From Bog-473 sp963779735 (GTDB lineage Bacteria > Actinomycetota > Acidimicrobiia > Acidimicrobiales > RAAP-2): a DNA stretch of 64,000 bases. Numbering within the stretch: the stretch's first letter is position 1; every line of letters starts with the position of its first letter. The DNA is taken from contig CAVZZJ010000003.1 in assembly GCA_963779735.1 (NCBI GenBank), positions 186,001 to 250,000 of the forward strand. Reading direction: 5' to 3'. Positions 35,569 through 44,328 of this stretch are shown here, one piece after another. The position numbers and the translations under genes are program-made. The notes below the pieces were generated by a model. The model was given only the letters and a program-made list of their open reading frames with translations. It did no database searches and had not been told where the DNA came from.

Positions 35569-35964
35569 GTGCACGTGCAAGCTCTCGGGCATGTCGTCCT
35601 CAAGGTGCGAAACCTGCAACGCTCCGAGGACTTCTTTTCGGGCATGTTAGGCATGCCGGTCATCTCGCGGATCTCGGATCCGGCTATGACCTTCTTCGCC
35701 CTGGAGACCTCAGGAAATCATCACGACTTCGCCCTAATGGAGGTCGGTTTCGACGCACTATCGCCAGGCGACGACACCACTGGGCTTGCTCATGTGGCAT
35801 TCAAGGTCGGCGGTTCAGCCGAGGAGTTTGGTCTTGCACGCCGCTTGTTCGATGCCTCGGGGACCCGGGTCCTCTATGAGGCGGAGCGGGGCTCTTCAAG
35901 AAGCGTGCACGTGCTCGATCCGGACGGGAACGAGATCGAGCTATACGTCGATATCTCGGATTGA
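35569..35964 (+). CDS. VOC family protein (catechol-2,3-dioxygenase-like fold)
   Basis: The 131-aa protein reads LGHVVLKVRNLQRSEDFFSGMLGMPVI, NHHDFALMEV, GLAHVAFKVGG and HVLDPDGNEIELYVDI. Candidate ligands are H8, H63 region and E of GNEIELY, so metal binding is likely. The GTG at 35569 follows GGGGGC. It is in the operon with the cupin gene. Confidence 0.88.
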   Translation: MHVQALGHVVLKVRNLQRSEDFFSGMLGMPVISRISDPAMTFFALETSGNHHDFALMEVGFDALSPGDDTTGLAHVAFKVGGSAEEFGLARRLFDASGTRVLYEAERGSSRSVHVLDPDGNEIELYVDISD

Positions 35965-36006
35965 CCCGTTGGGCCTACCTTGCGCTTGGCGATAAGTGTC
36001 ACGAGA

Positions 36007-36024
36007 CCGGCATCGTTCGGGGGC
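36007..36024. repeat. 18-bp direct repeat, copy 1
   Basis: CCGGCATCGTTCGGGGGC occurs here and again at 36367-36384, exactly 360 bp apart. The copies flank the small gene at 36067-36312. Target-site-like or recombination footprints are possible. Confidence 0.7.
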
Positions 36025-36066
36025 GGGCGGTCTGTCACTGGCAGTATCAACCAGTAGAAGTCGAAC

Positions 36067-36312
36067 TCACTCGGATCCCGCTGGGAAGTTGTTGGTGATT
36101 TGCAGCAGGTCCACGACGAGGTGATCTTCCACTGGGCATTCGACGGTTTTCCGATAGGTCCATTTGATGCCAACGGGAGGGTTCACCCCCAGCGTCATCG
36201 CTTTGACCACAACGTCCCCGCACTGCTCGCAACGTTCCAGTCGCAGGTTGATGTGGCCGGGAGGAGGGTCTTGGCCGGTATCGCCGTCCCCATTGTGGCC
36301 GTTGTCGCTCAT
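36067..36312 (-). CDS. Small CxxC-containing hypothetical protein
   Basis: The 81-aa protein has an acidic, Gly-rich N-terminus, then RLERCEQCGDVVVKAMTLGVNPPVGIKWTYRKTVECPVEDHLVVDLLQI. CEQC plus a later Cys could form an incomplete zinc site. The ATG at 36312 is chosen over a longer open frame because the added N-terminal part looks random. I do not recognise a family. It lies between two 18-bp direct repeats. Confidence 0.5.
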   Translation of the reverse strand: MSDNGHNGDGDTGQDPPPGHINLRLERCEQCGDVVVKAMTLGVNPPVGIKWTYRKTVECPVEDHLVVDLLQITNNFPAGSE

Positions 36313-36366
36313 TGAGACATTCTTGTCGCTGCCGATCGGTGCCTCAATCGGGAGTGTCTCACCGAC

Positions 36367-36384
36367 CCGGCATCGTTCGGGGGC
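36367..36384. repeat. 18-bp direct repeat, copy 2
   Basis: This is an identical copy of the 36007-36024 sequence, in the same orientation. Confidence 0.7.
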
Positions 36385-36508
36385 ACCAGTCCGACGCTGG
36401 CGTGCTGTTAGCAGAGTGGACCTCGATCGATGGTGGCTGTTGGGGCGCCCGGGGAAGGAGGCTCGACGTGAGCCCGGCCTTCTTGTAGGGACCGCACGGG
36501 GTCCGGGG

Positions 36509-37459
36509 TCACAGTCCTGGCGTTCTGGTGTTGGCTTGTCCTGCAATGTCATGGGTCTCGTCTTCGAGCATGATGCGGAGGAGGAGCGCGACCCACGTGC
36601 GGTAGGGCTTCCAGACCTCGCTGATCTCGGCGATGTCGGCGGCGCTGGGCGGTGCCTTCATGTCGTAGGCGATCGCCATCGCTCGAGCGAGGCGCGGCTC
36701 GGCGGTGGGCGTGAAGTCCGGATCACCTGCGCCGCGGAGAAGAATCAGTTCGGCCGAGAACGGGCCGATTCCGGGAATGGCGATCAACTCCTCAAGGGCT
36801 TGGGAACGTGGGAGTGCCCTCAGCCGGGCGGCGCCCAGGGTTTCGCCGAGAGCGGCCTCGGCGACACCTCGAAGGCGCTGGAGTTTGGTCTCGCTCAGCC
36901 CATTGATCGTGGACAGCTGGGCCAGCTTGGCTGGGTTCGGGAAGGCGCGGACCATTCGACCGCAAACGTCGATGGTCTCACCGTGTTCGGCGGTGATGCG
37001 AGCCTTGATTGCGGCTGCCTGCACGATTCGGATTCGCTGTCCGATCACCGACCACGCTGCCGCTTCGTAGGGCGACCAGAAGCATACCGGGCGGAGGCCG
37101 GGATACCTCGACTGGAGTTGAGCGACTACTGGGTCGTGACGAGCGATGTCCGGAAAGCCTCTGCCGTCGATGTCGAGCGACAGGATCCGCTCGACCTGCT
37201 CGACTGCCGCCGCGATTACCGCTGGGGCAAGCGTGTCGCCCCCGTGAACCGTGCCGTGAACCGCACCGGTTTCCTCGTGGACGCGCACTGCCACTGGGTC
37301 CCAGTAGCCGTCGACGCAGAATGCGATCTCCAAGTTCGCGGCTGACTCGTTGTCGTAGGCGGCCGGAGCGAATCCCTCCAGGTACCGAATCGATGCCGCT
37401 AACGAATACGGCCCCTTCGGGGAAAATACAAAGCTTGCGGCGGGAATCATCTCAGCCAT
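36509..37459 (-). CDS. HhH-GPD DNA glycosylase, AlkA-like
   Basis: The 316-aa protein has the AlkA domain order: an N-terminal beta domain, a helical region (FWSPYEAAAWSVIGQRIRIVQAAAIK) and the helix-hairpin-helix (LIAIPGIGPFSAELILLRGAGDPDF). It would excise alkylated bases. Where AlkA has Asp-Asp (catalytic Asp238) this protein reads TPTAEPRL, so a Glu may replace the Asp or the chemistry may differ. Its start overlaps the VOC gene's stop by 8 bases, so the two form an operon. Confidence 0.85.
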   Translation of the reverse strand: MAEMIPAASFVFSPKGPYSLAASIRYLEGFAPAAYDNESAANLEIAFCVDGYWDPVAVRVHEETGAVHGTVHGGDTLAPAVIAAAVEQVERILSLDIDGRGFPDIARHDPVVAQLQSRYPGLRPVCFWSPYEAAAWSVIGQRIRIVQAAAIKARITAEHGETIDVCGRMVRAFPNPAKLAQLSTINGLSETKLQRLRGVAEAALGETLGAARLRALPRSQALEELIAIPGIGPFSAELILLRGAGDPDFTPTAEPRLARAMAIAYDMKAPPSAADIAEISEVWKPYRTWVALLLRIMLEDETHDIAGQANTRTPGL

Positions 37460-37808
37460 GGATGGTCACGGCGTAGCCGTCGGGATCGGCGAAGGTGAAG
37501 GTGAGACCGAAAGGTCCATCGAAAGGTGCGACCAGGATCGGGACTCGGGCGAGAACCATTGCATCGTGCAGATTCTGCGGATCGTCCGCCTTCAGCCAGA
37601 TGGCCACACCCCACCCGAGGTGCTCGACAGCCTCAAGATCGACGAGTGGCTCCCGCACGGCGAACGCGATGGGCTCCGTGGCGAATACCACCGCGTGGTC
37701 GGGACTCACCTGAGCACGGGCAAGGCCAAGGTGCTCGGTGTAGAAGGCTGCGGAAGCCTCCAGATCGCGAACCTGCAGAGCGATGAAGTCAGGGCCGAGT
37801 GCGGTCAT
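37452..37808 (-). CDS. VOC family protein
   Basis: The 118-aa protein reads FIALQVRDLEASAAFYTEHLGL, HAVVFATEPIAFAVREP, LGWGVAIWLKADD and FTFADPDGYAVTIHG. The usual first His is Gln-like (ALQVRD) and the terminal Glu is absent (YAVTIHG), so the metal site is incomplete; such proteins often bind antibiotics or other ligands. It leads the operon with the glycosylase and is divergent from a MarR gene whose operators lie between them. Confidence 0.85.
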   Translation of the reverse strand: MTALGPDFIALQVRDLEASAAFYTEHLGLARAQVSPDHAVVFATEPIAFAVREPLVDLEAVEHLGWGVAIWLKADDPQNLHDAMVLARVPILVAPFDGPFGLTFTFADPDGYAVTIHG

Positions 37809-37832
37809 TGGTTGTCCATTTCTGTGAGTGGG

Positions 37833-37884
37833 ATCAGGTAACCTGTATCAGGTACCCTGAGATTATATCAGGTAAACTGATAGT
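37833..37884. promoter_or_regulatory. Three-copy operator array between VOC and MarR genes
   Basis: ATCAGGTA occurs at 37833-37840, 37847-37854 and 37867-37874. Each copy sits in an inverted repeat: CAGGT-A-ACCTG, TCAGG-TAC-CCTGA and TATCAG-GTAAA-CTGATA. The array fills the divergent intergenic region, so one regulator probably controls both directions. Confidence 0.7.
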
Positions 37885-37887
37885 GAG

Positions 37888-38355
37888 GTGAGCGTGGACC
37901 AGGTCACGATGGCCAGGGTGGGCTACTTGATAAAGAGGGCGCAGATGGTCCTGCACGACGCTATGGCCGATGCTCTCGGGTCTCACGATCTCACGGTGTC
38001 CCAGTTTGCCGTCCTCACCGGTTTAGATGAAGAGCCAGGGCTCTCGAATGCCGACCTCGCTCGTCGGGCATTCGTGACGCCACAGAGCATGCACTCCGTG
38101 CTACAAGAACTGGAGAGACTCCAGTTCGTTGTGAGGCGTCCTCATCCGCAGCACCAACGCGTCCTCCAAGCTGAACTAACTGAGGCTGGTCGGCGCACTC
38201 TGAAGTCTGCTAACAACTCAGTCAACGCTGTGGAGGAGCAGATGCTCCGCAAGCTCTCCAACCCCGCGAGATCGAGACTTGCAAGCGCGCTCTCGTCTTG
38301 CATCGATTCGCTGGCCGAAGCTTCAGCCTCTTCCGTCGCTCGTAGACTCCGGTGA
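37888..38355 (+). CDS. MarR family transcriptional regulator
   Basis: The 155-aa protein has VSQFAVLTGLDEEPGLSNADLARRAFVTPQSMHSVLQELERLQFVVRRP as winged helix, then a long C-terminal dimer helix. GTG codons at 37888 and 37894 are both possible. It is divergent from the VOC-glycosylase operon and ends 10 bp from a convergent hydratase gene. The operator array directly upstream suggests autoregulation. Confidence 0.92.
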   Translation: MSVDQVTMARVGYLIKRAQMVLHDAMADALGSHDLTVSQFAVLTGLDEEPGLSNADLARRAFVTPQSMHSVLQELERLQFVVRRPHPQHQRVLQAELTEAGRRTLKSANNSVNAVEEQMLRKLSNPARSRLASALSSCIDSLAEASASSVARRLR

Positions 38356-38365
38356 TACGGGTCAC

Positions 38366-39139
38366 TTACTGGCGGTCCGCTTGGCGGAAGGTTAGTCCGG
38401 TTTCGAATAGCTGGTCGTGCTCGGTATGGATGAAGGCGTCGATACCCGGATTGGTGTAGAAAAAGGATTTCGTGGTGACCAGCGCCGCATGAGGCGCACG
38501 CGCCACCTGGACGGCGAGCTCGGTTGTTTTCTCGAGTAGCCCGGCCCGCTCGACGACATGGTTCACCAGTCCGATCCGCTCCGCTTCCGCCGCGGTGATC
38601 GTCCTGCCGGTCAGGCATAGCTCTCGGGCCCAGCCATCACCGACGACGGATCGAAGAGGGGTGAAGAGAGGTGGCCCCCCGGAGGTGATCTCGGGATGTC
38701 CGAACACCGCATCGTCACTGGCAACTCGGAAGTCGCATAGCACGGCGACGTCCATCCCGGTGCCCACGGCTGCCCCGTGCACCATGGCGATGGTGGGGAT
38801 GCGAAGTTCGAACAGCTCCCGGTGGAAGCGACTCGAGGCGAATTGGAGGGTGCGGCGCTTCTCCGCCGATTCCGATTGGATCCAGTCCCGGTCGAGTCCG
38901 GCACTGAAGTGCGGCCCCTCGGCCTTGATCACTACGACGTTGACGGACGTACTCTGCGCCCACGCCTGCAGGCAGGCAACGATTTCCGTCAGCATGTCCG
39001 GCGACAGCGCGTTTCGACGTTCAGGCCGGTTGAGCGTCAGCCAGCCGATCCGTTCGGTCACCTCAGCCCGGATCATGCTAAACGCCGGGAGTTCGAGTGG
39101 CGGGACGCCGTCGGCGCTCTCTTCAGCGGTCACGGCCAC
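38366..39139 (-). CDS. Enoyl-CoA hydratase/isomerase family protein
   Basis: The 257-aa crotonase-fold protein shows IGWLTLNRPERRNALSPDML, FSAGLDRDWIQ and VHGAAVGTGMDVAVLCDFRVASDDAVFGHPEI. The second half carries WARELCLTGRTITAAEAERIGLVNHVV. Neither catalytic Glu of classical hydratases is clear (GAAVGTGMD), so an isomerase, hydrolase or other crotonase role is possible. It is monocistronic. Confidence 0.87.
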   Translation of the reverse strand: MAVTAEESADGVPPLELPAFSMIRAEVTERIGWLTLNRPERRNALSPDMLTEIVACLQAWAQSTSVNVVVIKAEGPHFSAGLDRDWIQSESAEKRRTLQFASSRFHRELFELRIPTIAMVHGAAVGTGMDVAVLCDFRVASDDAVFGHPEITSGGPPLFTPLRSVVGDGWARELCLTGRTITAAEAERIGLVNHVVERAGLLEKTTELAVQVARAPHAALVTTKSFFYTNPGIDAFIHTEHDQLFETGLTFRQADRQ

Positions 39140-39318
39140 TTGCTAGCACATCGCCGCTCAGCACACTGAGTTTCATGCCAGACCGAGGCCAGGGCGAGGC
39201 CAACACCCTCCGGCCCGGACTGGTACTCGTCGCACCCGCTCGGTACTGGCACATCCGGGTCGGGTCGATAAGTCGGGGGACTGCCGCACGGCGGATGCTG
39301 GCGCGAAGGGAGGAGCCG

Positions 39319-39618
39319 TCAGGACTGCTGGGCCGACGCCTGGGCGTGGACCGTGTCGTGGATGAGCATGAACCTCATCGACCAGTACCCCGGTCGTGGC
39401 TCGGGAAGCTCGTGGCGGGACCAGAAGAACCCCACCAACGTCACGGCGGCGGCGGCGAGCCAGATGATCACCCCGGCGACCAGGAGCCACGGCATGGATC
39501 CCCATGACATCACGATGAGGCCCGCAATGGCGACAGCCAGCCCGACGTACCCCACTCGGAGGGCCCAGACAGCCATCCTCCAGTGTCTGTTGCAGTGCAG
39601 CTCTGGCGGCTCGTCCAC
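39319..39618 (-). CDS. Small two-helix membrane protein
   Basis: The 99-aa protein from the GTG at 39618 has two hydrophobic helices (VGYVGLAVAIAGLIVMSWG and WLLVAGVIIWLAAAAVTLVG) around a short loop, an N-terminal HWRMAVW segment and a soluble tail (RPGYWSMRFMLIHDTVH). A longer frame to 39783 adds a Pro/Arg-rich stretch that is unlikely to be coding. The function is unknown. Confidence 0.65.
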   Translation of the reverse strand: MDEPPELHCNRHWRMAVWALRVGYVGLAVAIAGLIVMSWGSMPWLLVAGVIIWLAAAAVTLVGFFWSRHELPEPRPGYWSMRFMLIHDTVHAQASAQQS

Positions 39619-40228
39619 GCCAGCGATTGTTCCACGGTTGCGCGACCTCGGTCGTTGGTCCTCCGGGTCGGTCCGTCTTCCGGGACCCGGGCCGGGTGAC
39701 TGATTGATGGGGCGGACCACCGGTCTTTTGCGACGGCGGGACGATAAAACCCCTGGCTCCCCTTCGGATGGACAGGGCGTCAACGCTGTCCCGACAGACG
39801 TGGCCCTCTGCCGTCATCAATGAACTGGTGAACCCGAGTCGATCTCAGTGGAAGTAGCTGGCGCAGCAGAAAGTGACCCTTTCAGAGTGCCTGCGCTAAA
39901 GAAAAAACGAGTTCGGCGAGGCGAGTCAACGAATTGTCCAGGTTCTCGGACCTCGGTCTCGGACGGGCCGAGCGGAGCCAGGTCGTAGAGCCAGATCCAG
40001 CCACCGAAGCGGATATTGCCGTCGTGGCCCCGATGGTGATGCTCGCACTAATCGTCGCGCTTGCCACAGCTTCTACCTCCCGTGTCATGGGGTCGGAGCA
40101 ATCCGAATGTCAGGTCTCATCCCCCTTACACTCCGATGCGTGCCCGAGCACACGCTGCTCGAGGAGAGCGGTCATGCCGGGCGGTAGTTGTTCGCCTCGT
40201 CCGAGCGACTCTGCATCGTGGCAGTGTC
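39619..40228. other. Long intergenic region holding a probable pseudogene
   Basis: Apart from the SRPBCC-like remnant at 39882-40020 on the minus strand, I see no gene in this stretch, which leads into the ABC operon promoter. Confidence 0.4.
39882..40020 (-). pseudogene. Probable SRPBCC/polyketide-cyclase-like C-terminal remnant
   Basis: On the minus strand one frame reads GNIRFGGWIWLYDLAPLGPSETEV (40020 to about 39950), and a second frame continues ENLDNSLTRLAELV (about 39945 to 39900). Both parts match the last strand and terminal helix of SRPBCC proteins, with a frameshift and a missing middle stretch. No N-terminal part is seen. This is a tentative reading. Confidence 0.4.
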
Positions 40229-40282
40229 TTGACAAGTCACCTCGCATCTGTAGGATACTGAGTATAGTTGTATGTGTCCTAC
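40229..40282 (+). promoter_or_regulatory. Promoter and imperfect inverted repeat before the ABC operon
   Basis: TTGACA (40229-40234) and TAGGAT (40251-40256) are 16 bases apart. GTAGGATAC (40250-40258) and GTGTCCTAC (40274-40282) form an inverted repeat with 8 of 9 positions matching, covering the -10 box and the likely start site. A PadR- or TetR-type repressor would fit, but none is encoded nearby. Confidence 0.5.
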
Positions 40283-40303
40283 CAAATATGTGAGGGTGAA
40301 GCA

Positions 40304-41026
40304 ATGAGCTACCTGGAACTACGCGACATTTCCAAGGTCTACGGAGATGGGGCCGCAGAGGTACACGCCCTTCAGCGCATCGATCTCTCGGTCGACGCCG
40401 GGTCCCTGGTGGCCGTCATGGGCGCCAGCGGTTCGGGCAAGAGCACGCTGTTGACCATCGCCGGCAGCCTCGAAGTTCCCAGCGGTGGTGAGGTCTACGT
40501 CGAAGGTCGGCCCCTGTCGTCGCTGTCGCGCAACGGAAAGGCTCAGCTCCGCCGGCAGTCCATCGGCTATGTGTTCCAGGACTACAACCTGCTCGCCGGA
40601 CTGAGCGCAGCGGAGAACGTGTCTCTGCCCCTCGAGCTCGACGGCGTCTCAGCTCGCAAGGCCCACGCTGCGGCCCTCGAGTCGCTCGAGAATTTCGGGC
40701 TGGAAGATCGGGCTTCGCACTACCCCGACCAGTTGTCGGGTGGCGAACGCCAGCGTGTCGCCATCGCCCGCGCCGTGGTGGGTAACCGTCGGCTGCTCCT
40801 GGCCGACGAACCCTCGGGCGCGCTCGACTCCACCAACGCTGAGGCCGTCATGCGCCTGATCCTCGCAGCCTGCCACAGCGGCCTGGCCGCTGTCGTGGTG
40901 ACCCATGACGCTCAGCTCGCCTCGTGGGCAGACCGCACGGTCTTTCTGCGCGACGGCAGAGTGGTCGACCAGACGCTTCCGGTCGAGGGTCCAGAAGCGA
41001 TCCTCGCCGATTTCCCGAACCAATGA
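40304..41026 (+). CDS. ABC transporter ATP-binding protein, MacB/LolD-type
   Basis: The 240-aa ATPase has Walker A GASGSGKST (40-48), the signature LSGGERQR (about 145), Walker B LLLADEPSG and the VVVTHD switch. It belongs to the MacB/LolD group that drives FtsX-type permeases. The ATG at 40304 has GAGGG upstream, and its stop overlaps the permease start as ATGA. It probably powers export of a peptide, lipid or antibiotic, or energises envelope signalling. Confidence 0.95.
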   Translation: MSYLELRDISKVYGDGAAEVHALQRIDLSVDAGSLVAVMGASGSGKSTLLTIAGSLEVPSGGEVYVEGRPLSSLSRNGKAQLRRQSIGYVFQDYNLLAGLSAAENVSLPLELDGVSARKAHAAALESLENFGLEDRASHYPDQLSGGERQRVAIARAVVGNRRLLLADEPSGALDSTNAEAVMRLILAACHSGLAAVVVTHDAQLASWADRTVFLRDGRVVDQTLPVEGPEAILADFPNQ

Positions 41027-43584
41027 GCGTCGGCGTCCTCGAACGGCCGGTTACCGGGTCGGCCCCCGAACCCACCACCGGAGGCGTCCCGGCTCGCCGG
41101 GCCATGGTCCGATGGGCCTGGCGCCTCTTCAAGCGCGAGTGGCGCCAACAGCTGCTCATCTTGCTCCTCGTCATCGTTGCCGTGGCAGCCGTCGTGGTAG
41201 GCGCAGCAGTCGCTGTAAATACCCCACCACCAGTCAACGCCGGGTACGGCACGGCCGACGACCTGGCAACCTTCACGGGCTCCGGGAAACAGTCCGATCT
41301 GCACTCGGCGGCCGCCCAGATTGCCGCGCTGGAGCACCGCTTCGGCACGGTCCAGGTCATTGAGAACGAGACGTTCCACGTCCCCGGCAGCACCCAGACC
41401 TACGACCTTCGGTCCCAGGACCCGCACGGCCCATACGGCGGTCCGATGCTCCAGCTGCTCTCCGGGCACTATCCGACCGGGCCGAACCAGATCGCCCTCA
41501 CCCCTGGGTTGGCGTCCGATCTCAACCTCAAGGTGGGCGACACCTGGTCTTCCCAAGGCGGCAAGACGGTGGTCGGAATGGTGCAGAACCCCCAGAGCCT
41601 GCTCGACGAGTTCGCCCTGGTTCCGCCGGGGCAGGTGACGCACCCGAGCACGATCGACGTCTTCTTCGATGCACCGGGCGTGGACGCGGGCCGCATCGGG
41701 TCGAACGTCTCGACACCGGGCTCGCTCAACAACAACCCGATCAATCCCGACACCATCGTGCTGGCGTTGGCGACCGTCGGAATGCTGCTCATCGCTCTGG
41801 TGGCGGTCGGCGGATTCACCGTGCTGGCGCAGCGCCGGCTGCGCGCCATTGGAATGCTCGAGTCCATGGGGGCGACGGACCGCAACGTCCGGCTCGTGCT
41901 GGAGGCCAACGGCGTGATCGTCGGCGCCGTCGGGGCCGTGGTGGGTTTCGGGCTGGGTCTGGTCGCCTGGCTTGCCTACCGCCCACACAACGAACAGAGC
42001 GCGCATCACCTCATACCGACCTTCGCCCTGCCGTGGACGGTGATCGCGGTAGCGATGATCCTGGCGGTCGTCGCTACTTTCTTGGCCGCCGGTCACCCCG
42101 CCCGCGCCATGACACGCGTCCCGGTGGTCAGCGCCCTGGCCGGGCGCCCCGCGCCGCCGCGTCAGATCCACCGCTCGTTTGTTCCCGGCGTGATCGCGTT
42201 GGTCATCGGGTTCTTCATGTTCTCTGCATCGGGCGCGGCCGGGAGCAGCGGCGCGATTTGGCTGATACCCGGGTTCGTCGCGCTGATCGCAGGGATCATC
42301 CTCGTGGCACCGTTCTTCCTGGCCGTGCTGGCACGGGTCGGGCGGAAAACACCCATCGCCATCCGCCTAGCCCTGCGCGACCTCTCGCGGTACCGGGCCC
42401 GGTCCGGCTCGGCGCTGTCGGCCATTAGTGTCGGAGTCCTCATCGCCGTGGTCATCTGCTCCGTCGCTGTCGCCCGCTACAGCAACGTCTACGACTACGT
42501 CGGGCCGAACCTGGCATCGAACGAGCTCGCCGTCTGGAGCCCGAACGGGCAGAACGGCAACAGCCCCAATCCCAGCCAGCCGACGCCGCAGGGAATCGTG
42601 GCGCAGGATGCCAGCGTCCACGCCATCGCATCCGCTGTCGGCGCCACCGCCGTCGTGGAACTCGACAATCCCGCGTCCTCGGTCGGCCTGCAGAACCCCA
42701 GTGCCTCGGGCCGCCAGTGGGACGGACAGATATTCGTGGCGACGCCGGCGCTCCTGCGGGCCTACGGAATCAATCCATCATCCATTCCCTCCGACGTCGA
42801 CGTCCTCAGCTCGCGCCCCGGCCTCTCGGGCTCGGGCGTGCAGCTGACGTATGGAGGAGGCGGCGGAAAGGGCGGCGGCCAGCTGGTCGGCCCCGGCGCG
42901 GATGGCGGGGGTCCCGGTCCGGCAAACACGAACACCTGCTCGCCCGGCTCGTGCATCGCCCACCCGGTCGTCCAAGAGGAGAGCCAGCTGCCCACGGGCA
43001 CCGATGCCCCGAACACTGTGATCACCGAGAGCGCGTTGCGCCGGCTGCACCTCGCGGACCAGAACAGCCTTGACGGCTGGATCATCCAAGCGAACAGCGC
43101 GATCACCTCGGCCCAGATCTTGAACGCCCAGGCACTGGCGGCCACCGACAACCTGAGCATCGAGTCGAAGAACGACGCCCCGACTTCGCACGAAATCGTG
43201 AACTGGGCCACCGTGTTCGCCATCGCACTCGCCCTCGGCATCCTTGGCATGAGCATCGGCCTCATCCGGAGCGAGACGGCGAGCGAGCTTCGCACGCTGG
43301 CCGCCGCCGGCGCCAGCTCCCGCACCAGGCGCACCCTGACGGCGGTCACCGCCGGCGGCCTCGCCTTCCTCGGCGCTCTGCTCGGGACGGTGGCCGCCTA
43401 CGTCGGGCTGGCCGGATGGTTCCACTCGAACGCTTTGGAAGGTGGACTGTCGAACATCATCGATCACGTCCCCTGGAGCAACCTGTTCCTGATCGTGGTC
43501 GCTATGCCGGTTGTCGCCGCCGCCGTCGGCTGGGTGCTGGCGGGACGGGACCCGACGGGGATCTCTACTCGGCCAATGGAATAG
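41023..43584 (+). CDS. ABC transporter permease, FtsX/MacB-like with two FtsX domains
   Basis: The 853-aa protein has a first helix at about 43-65, a large extracellular domain, three helices from about 245 with QRRLRAIGMLESMGATDRNVR between them, and further helices near 400-440. A second FtsX unit follows (IRLALRDLSRYRARSGSALSAISVGVLI), then a second extracellular domain and three C-terminal helices. A Gly-rich stretch near 610-640 precedes two Cys (NTCSPGSC) that may form a disulfide. It pairs with the ATPase encoded just before it. Confidence 0.93.
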   Translation: MSVGVLERPVTGSAPEPTTGGVPARRAMVRWAWRLFKREWRQQLLILLLVIVAVAAVVVGAAVAVNTPPPVNAGYGTADDLATFTGSGKQSDLHSAAAQIAALEHRFGTVQVIENETFHVPGSTQTYDLRSQDPHGPYGGPMLQLLSGHYPTGPNQIALTPGLASDLNLKVGDTWSSQGGKTVVGMVQNPQSLLDEFALVPPGQVTHPSTIDVFFDAPGVDAGRIGSNVSTPGSLNNNPINPDTIVLALATVGMLLIALVAVGGFTVLAQRRLRAIGMLESMGATDRNVRLVLEANGVIVGAVGAVVGFGLGLVAWLAYRPHNEQSAHHLIPTFALPWTVIAVAMILAVVATFLAAGHPARAMTRVPVVSALAGRPAPPRQIHRSFVPGVIALVIGFFMFSASGAAGSSGAIWLIPGFVALIAGIILVAPFFLAVLARVGRKTPIAIRLALRDLSRYRARSGSALSAISVGVLIAVVICSVAVARYSNVYDYVGPNLASNELAVWSPNGQNGNSPNPSQPTPQGIVAQDASVHAIASAVGATAVVELDNPASSVGLQNPSASGRQWDGQIFVATPALLRAYGINPSSIPSDVDVLSSRPGLSGSGVQLTYGGGGGKGGGQLVGPGADGGGPGPANTNTCSPGSCIAHPVVQEESQLPTGTDAPNTVITESALRRLHLADQNSLDGWIIQANSAITSAQILNAQALAATDNLSIESKNDAPTSHEIVNWATVFAIALALGILGMSIGLIRSETASELRTLAAAGASSRTRRTLTAVTAGGLAFLGALLGTVAAYVGLAGWFHSNALEGGLSNIIDHVPWSNLFLIVVAMPVVAAAVGWVLAGRDPTGISTRPME

Positions 43585-43745
43585 GAGCGCACCGTAGCTC
43601 GGCTATGTCCTGATGACTCTTGGGGTCCGGACGACCAGTCATCGGCATCGGCTATCAGATGGTGACTGTGTGCCGAGCTGTCTTACAATCCTGACGGCAG
43701 GAGATACCCCTCACCCAGCGCATTGCCCCGTAGACTTGGTGCACG

Positions 43746-44276
43746 ATGCCCGACCACCCTCCTGCGACCGACATGAGCGCAGCATCCTCAATTCCACCGC
43801 CCCAAGCTGGAAACGGCAGCGCGACGGGGGCCAACTCGGAAACTGCGAGTAGTGGATCATCGAGGAGGATCGGATTTGTCCTTCTTCTCCTCGTTCTCGT
43901 GGTGGGAATCGCTTTCATCATTGCGTTCTTCGATGTCGTACGGCATTGGCTGGCGCTTCACACCGGCACACTCCACGGCGGCCCGGATCTCTATTACAAC
44001 TTCTGGTCGGGCTTCGGTTCCGACCTTGGCGAGGCGACCCTGATAAGTGCGGTTGGCATCGGGGTATATACCGGTGTGCGCAAGGTCAACTGCCACACCA
44101 AGGGCTGTTGGAGGATCGGCCATCACAAGTTAGATGGCACCCCGTATATCTTGTGCCGTCACCACCACCCGGATGTACCGACCGAGGGTGCTTCGCATGA
44201 GCACATCCTTGAGCAGCACCGCAAGTACAAGGAAGCTATGAAGAGCGAAAAAGACGACGTAGCCAAGAGGCAGTGA
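43746..44276 (+). CDS. Single-pass membrane protein with Cys/His-rich cytoplasmic segment
   Basis: The 176-aa protein has a Ser/Ala-rich N-terminus, one strong helix (FVLLLLVLVVGIAFIIAFFDVV), and a second weaker one around GSDLGEATLISAVGIGVYTG. Then comes a metal-site-like segment: VNCHTKGCWRIGHHKLDGTPYILCRHHHPD. This CHxxxCW...CxxHHP arrangement recurs in actinobacterial and actinophage proteins of unknown function. A charged tail follows. It stands alone. Confidence 0.78.
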   Translation: MPDHPPATDMSAASSIPPPQAGNGSATGANSETASSGSSRRIGFVLLLLVLVVGIAFIIAFFDVVRHWLALHTGTLHGGPDLYYNFWSGFGSDLGEATLISAVGIGVYTGVRKVNCHTKGCWRIGHHKLDGTPYILCRHHHPDVPTEGASHEHILEQHRKYKEAMKSEKDDVAKRQ

Positions 44277-44328
44277 TCGCACCGCTCCTTCTGGCACGCA
44301 AGGTTGCGAAGAGCACGGAGAATCCGGG

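Noticed and set aside
40912..42171. 419-aa leftward frame across the ABC genes
   Set aside because: It is antisense to a clear ATPase and permease and has no domain.
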